DNA of 64,000 bases, from contig NZ_LT907975.1 of NCBI RefSeq assembly GCF_900217235.1, positions 3,447,001-3,511,000 of the forward strand, read 5' to 3'. Position 1 is the stretch's first letter; the number at the start of each line of letters is the position of its first letter. Of the stretch, positions 1 through 8,361 are shown piece after piece. This stretch comes from Pseudodesulfovibrio profundus (GTDB lineage: Bacteria > Desulfobacterota > Desulfovibrionia > Desulfovibrionales > Desulfovibrionaceae). The position numbers and the translations under genes are program-made. Under the pieces are notes generated by a model that was not told where the DNA came from, made no database searches, and saw only the letters and a list, made by a program, of their open reading frames with translations.

Positions 1-473
1 CCCTGCGTGTTTCTTTCACTGATGCTTTCTACTACACCGGCTCCGTTGCCGTGACCAAGTCCGGTTCCGAGCTGACCTCCTGGGAACAGCTGAACAACCC
101 TGACGTGAAAATCGCCGTTCTGATCGGTGGTACCGGTGAAGCCGACGCCAAGCGTCTCTTCCCCAACGCCGAAATCAAGTCCTACAAGGGCGGCGGTCCT
201 ATCCTGCTGAACGCCATCATGGCCGGTCATGCTGATGTTGCCGTCAATGACAAGTCCGCTATCGTCGGTGGTATGACTTCTTTCCCCGAAGGCTCCATGA
301 CCATCATTCCCGGTGTCATGTCCGAGCAGCCTCTGGCATTTGCCGTTCGTCCCCAGGATGAGCACCTGCGCCAGTGGATCAATCTGTTCTTCAAGTGGGT
401 TAAGGCCGATGGCCGCTACGATGCCAATATCGACTACTGGGTCGATTCCCTGGATTGGAAGAAAGACCACTAG
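1..473 (+). CDS. Amino-acid ABC transporter substrate-binding protein, C-terminal part
   Basis: The reading frame is already open at the window edge (codons run from base 3) and stops at 471-473, so the N-terminal lobe and signal peptide are missing. The remaining 157 residues have the look of a type II periplasmic binding protein: an LRVSFTDAFYYTGSVAV strand-hinge segment, a GGTGEADAKRLFPNA helix, and the closing WINLFFKWVKADGRYDANIDYW region typical of polar amino-acid binding proteins. Two HisM-type permeases follow on the same strand, which supports the assignment. The protein would capture an amino acid in the periplasm and deliver it to the permeases. The ligand cannot be read from this fragment. 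The gene for the ATPase is not in the window and may lie upstream. Confidence 0.8.
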   Translation, partial: LRVSFTDAFYYTGSVAVTKSGSELTSWEQLNNPDVKIAVLIGGTGEADAKRLFPNAEIKSYKGGGPILLNAIMAGHADVAVNDKSAIVGGMTSFPEGSMTIIPGVMSEQPLAFAVRPQDEHLRQWINLFFKWVKADGRYDANIDYWVDSLDWKKDH

Positions 474-493
474 AACACCATTGGTTGAATCAG

Positions 494-522
494 CCGCGCT
501 CCGCTTGACGGGGCGCGGTTTT
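494..522 (+). terminator. Hairpin between binding protein and permease genes
   Basis: The stem CCGCGC (494-499) pairs with GCGCGG (513-518) and is followed by TTTT. It lies between the binding-protein stop and the first permease. An intercistronic hairpin here would lower permease expression relative to the binding protein, as is common in ABC operons. The short T run suggests partial readthrough. Confidence 0.5.
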
Positions 523-544
523 CACATTTTAAAATAAGTTTATC

Positions 545-1210
545 ATGCTAGAATATTTCAATTTTCGTATTATATGGGAGTACATGCCGCTCTTTCTGGA
601 CGGCTTGGTGCAGACCTCGTGGATTTCGTTGGTCGGCATTATCGGCTCCCTGATCATTGGCATGATCGCGTGTGCCTGCCGTATCTCAGGCATCAAGGCT
701 TTGGTCGCCATTTCAGTGGTCTACATCGAAGTCATTCGCTCCACGCCGCTGCTCGTGCAACTCTACTTTCTCTACTTCGGCCTGCCGTCCCTCGGATTCC
801 AGGTCAATGAACTCAATACCGGACTGGTCGCATTGTCGTGCAACTCCGGGGCGTACGTGGCGGAAATCCTCCGGTCGGGCATCAAAGGTATTCCCGTTGG
901 TCAGGTGGAAGCAGCCATGGGCCAGGGGTTCAATATCGTGCAGCGGTTCGGATACATCATCCTGCCCCAGGCGTTGGCCAATACCATGCCTTCCATGCTG
1001 GGACAGGCCATCGTGCTGGTCAAGGACTCTGCCGTGCTGTCGCTGATCTCCGTCATGGAGCTGACCCGTGCGGGCCAGTTGCTCAACTCCGAGCGTTTCA
1101 TGCCCACCGAAGCCTTTTTCACCGTGGCCGCCTTCTATCTCTTCCTGTACTACCTGCTTAAAGGCGCCACCAAGTTATTCCAACGACGTCTGACCTTCAG
1201 GAGCGCGTAA
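545..1210 (+). CDS. Amino-acid ABC transporter permease (HisM family), first subunit
   Basis: This 221-residue inner-membrane protein belongs to the polar amino-acid permease family. An N-terminal hydrophobic segment (about residues 20-45) is followed by the family hallmark VIRSTPLLVQLYFLYFGLP and by the EAA-type cytoplasmic loop GQVEAAMGQGFNIVQRFGYIILPQAL, which docks on the ATPase. It should form a heterodimeric channel with the next gene, which starts two bases after this stop. The ATG at 545 is preceded only by a weak purine stretch, so translation may be coupled or inefficient. The substrate is unknown. Confidence 0.88.
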   Translation: MLEYFNFRIIWEYMPLFLDGLVQTSWISLVGIIGSLIIGMIACACRISGIKALVAISVVYIEVIRSTPLLVQLYFLYFGLPSLGFQVNELNTGLVALSCNSGAYVAEILRSGIKGIPVGQVEAAMGQGFNIVQRFGYIILPQALANTMPSMLGQAIVLVKDSAVLSLISVMELTRAGQLLNSERFMPTEAFFTVAAFYLFLYYLLKGATKLFQRRLTFRSA

Positions 1211-1212
1211 TC

Positions 1213-1881
1213 ATGTGGGGATTCTATTTCGACCAACTCATGGCTAGCCTGCCCCTGTTCTACAAGGGGCTGGGGATGACAGTCGCTGTTTCCGCCCTCA
1301 GTCTGGTGGGTGGAACGATCATTGGTGTCATGGCGGGTATCTTCCGCGCCAACTCGGGGTCATTCATGTCCCGCCTGCTGTCGATTTATGTCGACTTCAT
1401 GCGCGGAACACCGTTCCTGGTCCAGGTCTTCATCATTTTCTTCATCCTTCCGGAAGTCGGTTTGCATCTGGAAGCGTTTGAAGCGGCCGTATTCAGCCTC
1501 ACGCTCTATTCGGGCGCGTATATCTGCGAGATCGTGTCCGCAGCCATCCAGGCGGTGCCGCCCGGACAGGCCGAGGCATGCCGTTCGTTGGGCCATACCT
1601 GGCGACAGACCATGTGGCTTGTCATTCTGCCTCAGGCGCTGCGAATGGCTTTGCCGTCCCTTGTCGGGCAGTATGTGCTGCTGATCAAGGACTCTTCCAT
1701 CGTATCCGTTATCGGTGTCACCGACATCACCCGCGCCGGATGGTTGACCGTGCAGCGCATCCCCGAGGGGGTCATGGTCTTTGGACTGGTCGGCTTGATG
1801 TACTTTCTGGTTTGCTTCCCGCTCATCCAGATATCGAACAGGCTTGAGAAGCGCTATTCGACAGGGGAGTTGAAGCTCTAA
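1213..1881 (+). CDS. Amino-acid ABC transporter permease (HisM family), second subunit
   Basis: This 222-residue permease is homologous to the preceding one. It shows FMRGTPFLVQVFIIFFILPEVG and the EAA loop PPGQAEACRSLGHTWRQTMW. The two-base gap after the first permease implies one transcript and equal dosage, as expected for a heterodimeric channel. The gene is followed within about 50 bases by a strong terminator, so it is the last gene of the operon. No ATP-binding subunit follows, so the ATPase must be encoded upstream of the window or elsewhere. Confidence 0.88.
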   Translation: MWGFYFDQLMASLPLFYKGLGMTVAVSALSLVGGTIIGVMAGIFRANSGSFMSRLLSIYVDFMRGTPFLVQVFIIFFILPEVGLHLEAFEAAVFSLTLYSGAYICEIVSAAIQAVPPGQAEACRSLGHTWRQTMWLVILPQALRMALPSLVGQYVLLIKDSSIVSVIGVTDITRAGWLTVQRIPEGVMVFGLVGLMYFLVCFPLIQISNRLEKRYSTGELKL

Positions 1882-1932
1882 CAAGCCTCACCCCGGTTGG
1901 AAGGGCCGCTTTCAACCAGCATTGAAACAATA

Positions 1933-1966
1933 CGCCTCGGAGTTTGATTGCTCCGAGGCGTTTTTT
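1933..1966 (+). terminator. Intrinsic terminator of the amino-acid transporter operon
   Basis: A perfect 10-bp stem, CGCCTCGGAG (1933-1942) with CTCCGAGGCG (1951-1960), is followed by six T residues. It is a textbook rho-independent terminator. Confidence 0.9.
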
Positions 1967-2035
1967 GTAGCTTCTTCTTGTCGATGTTTTCGCATTTGTT
2001 GTATGGTGACCATTCACCGTAAACGGAGGAAAGGA

Positions 2036-2584
2036 ATGAGTTCTCTGAAATTGGATAAGTACCTGTCACGCGAAGAGTTGCCCGACTTCTTCCGTGAGTT
2101 GGCGAGCGCCCTCGAAACAGGTGAGGGTGGCGAACTTTCATGTGCCAACGAATTCAAGAAGATGAAATTCACCGTCAAGGATGAATACGGGCAGATATCC
2201 CTGCGGGCCAAGATCAAGTCCGCTGCGGATTGTGTTTCCGAAGATATCGATTTGATACCTGACGCAGAAGATGCCGATCCGAATGCTGTGCCGCCCAAAC
2301 CGAAATACAAGGCGCTCAAAAAGCGCATGGGCAAGAGCTTCAAGGTTCTTTTCAAGATGATTCATCAGGGGCAAATGCCTCCCAAGGCGGCTGTGGAGGA
2401 GTTTCTTTCAGACTCCAAGCTCATGGTTGCCTATCCGGGGTATGGCGATCCCTATTATGAGGAATACATTGCGGCTTGCGATGCCTTTGCTGCGGCCTAT
2501 GCCGTGGCTGACATGGATTTGCTCAATGAAACAGTCGATAAGCTCGTGCACCAAAAAGGCCATTGCCACGCCAAGTACAAGTAG
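2036..2584 (+). CDS. XXXCH domain-containing protein (GAK-system-like, orphan)
   Basis: The start at ATG 2036 has a strong ribosome-binding site (cggaggaaagg), although the frame is open further upstream. The 182-residue product is soluble and charged and has no signal peptide. Its central part reads KYKALKKRMGKSFKVLFKMI and it ends in KGHCHAKYK. This fits the family called XXXCH after the C-terminal x-x-x-C-H motif, which is known mainly from Desulfovibrio-type genomes, where members accompany an ATP-grasp enzyme and a CofD-like protein in the so-called GAK system. Neither partner is encoded nearby. The C-H pair recalls half of a heme-binding CxxCH, but one cysteine is absent. Function is unknown, and the family assignment is from memory. 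Confidence 0.6.
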   Translation: MSSLKLDKYLSREELPDFFRELASALETGEGGELSCANEFKKMKFTVKDEYGQISLRAKIKSAADCVSEDIDLIPDAEDADPNAVPPKPKYKALKKRMGKSFKVLFKMIHQGQMPPKAAVEEFLSDSKLMVAYPGYGDPYYEEYIAACDAFAAAYAVADMDLLNETVDKLVHQKGHCHAKYK

Positions 2585-2689
2585 GCGTGGGCCATCACCA
2601 GTTGGGCATGGTGCATACCCTGCACCATGCCCTCTGCATATTTTGACGAACCGTCATTTAACCTGGACAGACCACAAGGGGGAGTGAAC

Positions 2690-3685
2690 ATGCAGGCCAT
2701 GATGCTTAGGTCGTTTGGCGATCAATATGATTTCGACTTGCGTGAGGTTTCCGTGCCGACTCCAAAGCCCGGTGAAGTCCTGATTCGGGTTGTCGGGTCG
2801 AGTTTCAATCCCATTGATAACAAGATTGCCACACTGGGGAGTGCCTTGGGTTTTGCGCCCGAGTTGCCTGCCATTTTGGGCATGGATGTCTCCGGTGTCG
2901 TGGTCGAGGCTGGCTGCGGTTTTTCCCGTTTCCAGCCGGGAGATGCTATCTATGGTTGTGCCGGAGGGCTGGGTAACATTCCCGGTGCCTTAGCCGAATA
3001 CATGGTCGTGGATGAACGACTGATGGCCAGAGCGCCCGAGAATATGGAGCTTGCGGATGCGGCGAGCCTGCCACTGGTATCGATCACGGCGTGGCTTGGT
3101 TTGTTCGCCAAGGCGGGGATCGCTCCGGGCGAAACCCTGCTGGTGCAGGGCGGTGCCGGTGGGGTCGGGCATATTGCAACCCAGCTTGGCGTGTACGCCG
3201 GAGCCGAGGTGCATGCTACAGTCTCTTCGGATACCAAATCCATGATCGTGGAAAGCCTTGGCGCTATCCCGGTCAACTACCGCGAGACCGATCTTGTCGA
3301 GTATACGCAGGAAGTGACGGATGGCGACGGATTTGACGTGATTTACGATACGGTTGGCGGTGCCAATCTTGATGTCTCATTCCCGTTGGCCGGGATCGGC
3401 GGCAGCGTCGTCACTACGGTCAGTCGCTCCACCAATGATCTGAGTCCGCTGCATGCCAAATCACTGTCGCTCCATGTGGTGTTTATGCTGTTGCCGCTGA
3501 TGACAGGGCAGGGACGGTGGCAGTACGGCGATATCCTGCGCGAAATCACCTCATTGATTGAAGCGGATGAACTGGCTGTGCTGCTTGATGAATCCCGGTT
3601 CCACTTCACGGAAATATCCCAAGCGCACAGATACTGGGCTACAGGCGAGGCCATGGGCAAGATTGTCATTGATTATAGTGAGTAA
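2690..3685 (+). CDS. Zinc-independent MDR-family oxidoreductase (quinone-reductase-like)
   Basis: ATG 2690 is chosen because the site aaggggga sits just upstream; a longer open frame lacks such a site. The 331-residue protein has an N-terminal GroES-like barrel (PKPGEVLIRVVGSSFNPID, ILGMDVSGVVVEAG) and a Rossmann NAD(P)-binding fold with GGAGGVGHIATQLG near residue 150. The cysteines and histidines of the structural and catalytic zinc sites of alcohol dehydrogenases are not seen, so it groups with quinone or enone reductases of the MDR superfamily. It would reduce quinones or activated double bonds with NAD(P)H in the cytoplasm. The physiological substrate cannot be inferred, and the gene stands alone. 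Confidence 0.8.
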   Translation: MQAMMLRSFGDQYDFDLREVSVPTPKPGEVLIRVVGSSFNPIDNKIATLGSALGFAPELPAILGMDVSGVVVEAGCGFSRFQPGDAIYGCAGGLGNIPGALAEYMVVDERLMARAPENMELADAASLPLVSITAWLGLFAKAGIAPGETLLVQGGAGGVGHIATQLGVYAGAEVHATVSSDTKSMIVESLGAIPVNYRETDLVEYTQEVTDGDGFDVIYDTVGGANLDVSFPLAGIGGSVVTTVSRSTNDLSPLHAKSLSLHVVFMLLPLMTGQGRWQYGDILREITSLIEADELAVLLDESRFHFTEISQAHRYWATGEAMGKIVIDYSE

Positions 3686-3937
3686 GATACTTACTTGTCT
3701 TTTTTGGCAGTTAATGACACTTGGTTTTTTCGCTTGGTGTCAAAGGAGATGATTCAGCCTTTTCGATGTGATGGAATGAATCGAAAGGTGTTGGTATATT
3801 GATATAAATTTCAGTTCAGCCTTGACAAAAGCAGCAGGCGCATCAATGGTAGAATTCTTGGATAATAAGATGTATTCACAAAACGTGATTTTCCGATTTC
3901 AAGAAGTGTCATTACTATTACTTAGCTAGGCTTCACT

Positions 3938-6271
3938 ATGCCATCAGATAAAAAAACTCCACCCAATACAGCGCAAGAGCCGGTAGCTCCCACAGAGGAA
4001 ACCGCCCGCTCAAAGCCTTCGGCGGCCAAGCCGGATGCTCCCAAGCCGAAACAGGGCGCTGGTGCTCCTCCGCCCGGAGCTGGCAAGCAGCAGCCCCCTC
4101 AGTCCAATAGGCCGGAAGCATTGAGCAGGGATGAACGGCTCGACCATAAAGACATCGATTTTCAGCCGCCCCTTGTCATCTGCCTGTCCATCATAAGTCG
4201 TCTTTTGGGCAAGCCCGTTTCATCGGCAACGCTCAAGGCGGGTATTCCCCAGCAGGAAGGGGTCATTACTGCGGCTTCCATTGTTCGCGCTGCCGAACGG
4301 ATTGGCTTCAAGGCCAAAACCGTTCATCGCAAGACACCTCGGTCAATATCCAAACTGGTCCTTCCGTCCATCCTGCTGCTGCGAGGCGGCAATGCCTGCG
4401 TTCTGCTGGATACGGATGACAATAAGGCACGGGTTATCATCCCCGGTCACGGCATGGATGAAACCGAGATGCCCATGGACAAGCTTGAAGAGGAGTACAC
4501 CGGATACGCCATTCTGTGCCATCGCGCATCAAAGCTCGACAAACGGGCCAGTGAACTGAAGCAGGTCAAGAGCAAGCGGTGGTTCTGGGGCGTGATGCTC
4601 AAATTCTGGCCCATCTACAAGCACGTTATCGGCGCGTCCATCATGACCAACCTGATCATTGTTGCGTCGCCGCTGTTCGTGATGAACGTCTATGATCGGG
4701 TCATACCGAATAATGCCATCGACACGCTGTGGGCGTTGGCCATCGGTATAGGTATCGCTTATCTTTTCGACTTTCTGCTGAAAAATCTTCGCTCCTATTT
4801 CGTGGACGTGGCCGGACGCAATGCCGACGTATTGATCGGGTCGCGCATCATGCAGCATCTCATGTCGGCCCGACTGGACCACATGCCGGAGTCGGCCGGA
4901 GCCGTTGCCAACAATGTGCGTGAATTCGAGTCACTACGAGAGTTCTTCAGTTCCAGTTCGCTGGTGGCGCTCATCGACATGCCGTTTTTGATACTGTTCA
5001 TTGCGGTTATTCATTTTATCGGCGGTCCCATTGCATGGCCCATATTTATCGCTGTGCCGTTGGTCATCCTGTTCGGCCTGTTCCTGCAGGTGCCGTTTCA
5101 GCACATCATCGAAAACCACTACAAGGAATCCACGCAGAAGAACGCGCTTCTTTTCGAGATCGTTCACGGGTTGGAGACCATCAAAACCTCCATGGCAGAA
5201 GGTCGCATGCAGGCCCGCTGGGAGAATGTCGTCGGTATGTCGGCCCAGTCCAACAGCAGCGCAAAGGTCTTTGCCAACCTGTCCATCACGTTTTCGGTGT
5301 TCGTCACCCAGATGGTGTCCGTTGCGATCATCATCATCGGTGTTTTTCTGATTTCCAAGGGTGAACTGACCGTTGGTGGGCTTATCGCCTGTAATATCCT
5401 TTCGGGGCGGGCCATGGCGCCGCTGAGTGCGGTCGCAGGGCTGCTCTCCCGTTTCCAGCAGTCGCGCATGGCGCTTAATGCGCTGGATATGCTCATGGAC
5501 ATGCCTTCTGAGCGTCCTGATGACAAAGAGACATTTCATTACGGTGAGATGGAAGCATCCATGCAGTTGGAGAATGTTTCCTTCAGCTATCCCGGTACGG
5601 ATAAGGCGGTCCTCAATGAGGTCAATCTGATGCTCAAACCCGGCGACAAGGTCGGTATTGTCGGACGAACCGGTGCGGGTAAATCCACCCTCGGCAAGCT
5701 GTGTGTGGGGCTGTATCAGCCTGTGGCCGGTTCGGTGAAGGTGGGTAACATCGATCTGCGGCAAATGGATGTGGCTGATCTTCGACGTAAGGTTGGCTAT
5801 GTGTCGCAGGATTCGCTGCTCTTCTACGGTACCCTTCGCGACAATATCGCCTTTGGCCTGCCCGAGGCCGACGACCAGTCCATCAAGTTTGCCGCCGACG
5901 TAGCCGGAGTCAACGATTTCGTTACCGATCATCCCGCCGGATTCGGCATGATGGTCGGCGAGCGGGGATCGTCCCTGTCAGGCGGGCAGCGACAGGCTGT
6001 ATCCGTTGCCAGGGCCATTCTTCCCGACCCGGAAATCCTGATCATGGATGAGCCTTCCAGCAATATGGACAACCAGTCCGAATACCGGCTCAAATCAAAG
6101 CTGGAACCGTATATCAAGGACAAGACGGTCATCGTGATCACCCACCGCCATTCCATGCTTGATCTGGTCGACCGGCTGGTGATCATGGACAAGGGACGCA
6201 TCGTGGTGGACGGTCCCAAGCAGGCTGTGCTCGACGGCTTGCGATCCGGCAAGATCAAGGTTTCCATGTGA
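3938..6271 (+). CDS. Type I secretion ABC transporter ATPase/permease (LapB-like)
   Basis: This 777-residue inner-membrane exporter is the energy-coupling part of a type I secretion system. Residues 1-65 are rich in Pro, Ala and Lys and probably disordered. Residues 70-200 form a C39-like domain without a recognisable catalytic Cys, so it would bind substrate rather than cleave a leader. About residues 220-500 are the six-helix ABC membrane domain. The nucleotide-binding domain has Walker A GRTGAGKST (about 575), signature LSGGQRQ (about 680) and Walker B ILIMDEPS (about 700). A HlyD-type fusion protein and a LapG-like protease follow 7 and 1345 bases later, so the likely cargo is the RTX adhesin at 32832-41846. 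The start has no strong ribosome-binding site. Confidence 0.93.
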   Translation: MPSDKKTPPNTAQEPVAPTEETARSKPSAAKPDAPKPKQGAGAPPPGAGKQQPPQSNRPEALSRDERLDHKDIDFQPPLVICLSIISRLLGKPVSSATLKAGIPQQEGVITAASIVRAAERIGFKAKTVHRKTPRSISKLVLPSILLLRGGNACVLLDTDDNKARVIIPGHGMDETEMPMDKLEEEYTGYAILCHRASKLDKRASELKQVKSKRWFWGVMLKFWPIYKHVIGASIMTNLIIVASPLFVMNVYDRVIPNNAIDTLWALAIGIGIAYLFDFLLKNLRSYFVDVAGRNADVLIGSRIMQHLMSARLDHMPESAGAVANNVREFESLREFFSSSSLVALIDMPFLILFIAVIHFIGGPIAWPIFIAVPLVILFGLFLQVPFQHIIENHYKESTQKNALLFEIVHGLETIKTSMAEGRMQARWENVVGMSAQSNSSAKVFANLSITFSVFVTQMVSVAIIIIGVFLISKGELTVGGLIACNILSGRAMAPLSAVAGLLSRFQQSRMALNALDMLMDMPSERPDDKETFHYGEMEASMQLENVSFSYPGTDKAVLNEVNLMLKPGDKVGIVGRTGAGKSTLGKLCVGLYQPVAGSVKVGNIDLRQMDVADLRRKVGYVSQDSLLFYGTLRDNIAFGLPEADDQSIKFAADVAGVNDFVTDHPAGFGMMVGERGSSLSGGQRQAVSVARAILPDPEILIMDEPSSNMDNQSEYRLKSKLEPYIKDKTVIVITHRHSMLDLVDRLVIMDKGRIVVDGPKQAVLDGLRSGKIKVSM

Positions 6272-6278
6272 GGTCGAC

Positions 6279-7601
6279 ATGAAGAAATACGATAAAGAAA
6301 CGTTGCTGTTCATGTCCGAGGTGGACCAGGCCATGTATGGAAAAGGCCGCCGCTACACCTACATCATGTCCACCTGCATTATCCTGATGTTCGTGGGCTT
6401 CCTGGTATGGGCAAAGTTCGCCGTGCTCGACGAGGTGACTCGTGGATTCGGGCGCATCATTCCCTCCCAGCGCATTCAGGAAATCCAGAACCTTGAAGGC
6501 GGTATCCTTAGCGATATCTACGTCAACGAGGGGCAGGTGGTTGAAAAGGGCGATGTTCTTTGCCGTCTGCATAACGAGCAGGCCGCCAGTTTTTATCGTG
6601 ACGCACAGGCCAAGGCCCTGGAGCACCGTGCCGCCATCGCCCGACTCATTGGCGTGGTGGAAGGCATTGAACCAGTATTTGATGAAGAGTTGAAAGAAAA
6701 GGCTCCACAATTGGTCAATGACCAACGCCGGATATTCAAGGCACAAAAAGAACAGTTGGACATAGAACTCGCCCTCTTGCGCGACCAGTACGAGCAGAAG
6801 CAGCAGGAAGTGAACGAGATGGCGGGGCGCCGGAAGCAACTGCTTTCCAGTCTGAAGGTGGCGGAAAAGCAGTTGGATATCACTCGCCCGCTGGTCAAGA
6901 AGCAGATCCACTCCGAGTTGGACTTTCTCAATCTTGAACAAAAAGTCGTGGAGCTTCGAGGTGATGTGGACGCCCTGCGTCTGGGGATACCCAGAGTGCA
7001 GAGTGCCGCCAGAGAAGCACTGGGACGCATCGAACAACGCAAGGCCGAGCACCGCTCCGCAGCGTTGGAAGAGATCAACGAGCGGCGCCTTGAATTGATT
7101 TCCATTCGTGAGTCCTTGGCAGCAGGAAGTGATCGCGTGACCCGAACCGATGTTCGTTCCCCGGTCAGAGGTATCGTAAAATCCATTTATATCAATACGC
7201 TTGGTGGTGTTGTGCAGCCCGGCGAGTCGATCATGGAAGTGGTCCCTCTCGACGACACCCTGTTGGTGGAAGCGCAGATCAAGCCGGCGGATATCGCATT
7301 CCTCCATCCCCAGCAAAAAGCACAGGTCAAGATCACTGCCTATGACTTTTCCATCTATGGTGGATTGGAAGGGACAGTCGAGCACATCAGCGCGGATACC
7401 ATTGAAAACGAGAAAGGGGAGAGCTTCTACCTCGTCAAGGTGCGCACTACCCAGAACGTGATGAAGTATCGCGGTCAGGAATTGCCCATTATTCCGGGCA
7501 TGACTGCTCAGGTGGATATCCTGACCGGAGAGAAGTCCGTGCTCGACTATCTGCTCAAGCCCATCCTCAAGGCCAAGCAAAACGCGCTTAGGGAGCGCTA
7601 G
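6279..7601 (+). CDS. Type I secretion membrane-fusion protein (HlyD/LapC family)
   Basis: This 440-residue periplasmic adaptor has one membrane helix near residues 25-47 (YIMSTCIILMFVGFLVWAKF). It is followed by the first half of a lipoyl-like barrel (FGRIIPSQRIQEIQNLEGGI), a long charged coiled coil (about residues 120-290), and the second half plus beta-barrel (VRSPVRGIVKSIYINTLGGV, then VEAQIKPADIAFLHPQQKA). This order is diagnostic of HlyD-type adaptors that bridge the ABC exporter and a TolC-like pore. It starts seven bases after the exporter gene with the site gagg upstream. Its TolC partner is most likely the product of 31394-32719, which sits beside the adhesin rather than here. Confidence 0.93.
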   Translation: MKKYDKETLLFMSEVDQAMYGKGRRYTYIMSTCIILMFVGFLVWAKFAVLDEVTRGFGRIIPSQRIQEIQNLEGGILSDIYVNEGQVVEKGDVLCRLHNEQAASFYRDAQAKALEHRAAIARLIGVVEGIEPVFDEELKEKAPQLVNDQRRIFKAQKEQLDIELALLRDQYEQKQQEVNEMAGRRKQLLSSLKVAEKQLDITRPLVKKQIHSELDFLNLEQKVVELRGDVDALRLGIPRVQSAAREALGRIEQRKAEHRSAALEEINERRLELISIRESLAAGSDRVTRTDVRSPVRGIVKSIYINTLGGVVQPGESIMEVVPLDDTLLVEAQIKPADIAFLHPQQKAQVKITAYDFSIYGGLEGTVEHISADTIENEKGESFYLVKVRTTQNVMKYRGQELPIIPGMTAQVDILTGEKSVLDYLLKPILKAKQNALRER

Positions 7602-7609
7602 CCCTCAGT

Positions 7610-8341
7610 ATGACTGAGAGGTCGTCCATATTACATCCGGCGGCGATGCTCGTGTGTGTTGCGTGCATCGTCGTCTGCCTTTGCTGTGGTCCGGCCGCAG
7701 CAGCAGATTCCGCGCCTCCCAAGGTGAAGCTCTTTGGTACCGTGGAGTTCAAGGGGAAGATCAAGCAATTGCCCAACTGGACCCGTGTGCTCGGTAAAAT
7801 GGAAAAGTGGAAAGGGTTCTTCCAGTACATTTCCACTGCCAAGCTGCCCTCGAAATCAGGTTGGTCCAAGCTGGTCAAGGAAGTTGAAGGGCAGGACGCC
7901 ATGGGCAAGCTCAAAGCCGTCAACAAGTTCTTCAACCTGTGGCCCTACCGGCTGGATGCTGCCAACTATGGCGTATCGGACTATTGGGCCACCCCCATGG
8001 AGTTTCTTAAGAAATCAGGCGATTGCGAGGACTATGCAATCGCCAAGTACTATGCCTTGCAGGAGTTCGGTTTTTCGATCGACTCCATGCGCATTGTGGC
8101 CGTGAAGGATTACATCCGAGGCATCGGCCATGCCGTGCTCGTCGTCTATACCGATAGCGGGGCATACGTGCTCGATAATCAGACGAACATGGTGCTGTCC
8201 CACGCTCGGTACAAGCACTATATTCCCCAGTATTCAGTAAATGAGAAATTTCGTTGGATGCACGTTCCCACCAAAAAACGGTTCGGGAAGAAAGCGACAA
8301 CGAACAACGTGAAACAGGAAAACGTTTTACCTGTTCCGTAA
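7610..8341 (+). CDS. lapG: LapG-like periplasmic transglutaminase-like cysteine protease
   Basis: The 243-residue product begins with a signal-peptide-like segment (hydrophobic residues 11-30). It continues with the LapG-type fold: LFGTVEFKGKIKQLPNW, then SGDCEDYAIAKYYAL holding Cys139, GIGHAVLVVY holding His174, and YVLDNQ holding Asp189. These form the Cys-His-Asp triad of the bacterial transglutaminase-like cysteine proteases (BTLCP). Asp138, Glu140 and Asp141 around the cysteine match the calcium-binding acidic cluster of LapG. In Pseudomonas, LapG removes the N-terminal retention module of the surface adhesin LapA at a dialanine site and so releases the cell from a biofilm. The gene lies eight bases after the fusion protein and upstream of the membrane receptor candidate, fitting a Lap-like control circuit. 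Confidence 0.88.
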   Translation: MTERSSILHPAAMLVCVACIVVCLCCGPAAAADSAPPKVKLFGTVEFKGKIKQLPNWTRVLGKMEKWKGFFQYISTAKLPSKSGWSKLVKEVEGQDAMGKLKAVNKFFNLWPYRLDAANYGVSDYWATPMEFLKKSGDCEDYAIAKYYALQEFGFSIDSMRIVAVKDYIRGIGHAVLVVYTDSGAYVLDNQTNMVLSHARYKHYIPQYSVNEKFRWMHVPTKKRFGKKATTNNVKQENVLPVP

Positions 8342-8361
8342 AACACCAGATGGAGTTGACT

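Noticed and set aside
1922-2035. Upstream extension of the XXXCH gene
   Set aside because: It begins inside the terminator of the preceding operon and has no start site; ATG 2036 has an excellent one.
3822-3855. Promoter TTGACA...TAGAAT before the type I secretion operon
   Set aside because: Both boxes are good, but the 22-base spacing is too long for a sigma-70 promoter, so it was not listed as a feature.
6255-7580. 441-residue minus-strand open frame opposite the fusion-protein gene
   Set aside because: It is a shadow of the HlyD-type coding sequence, with no start site and histidine-rich composition typical of antisense frames.
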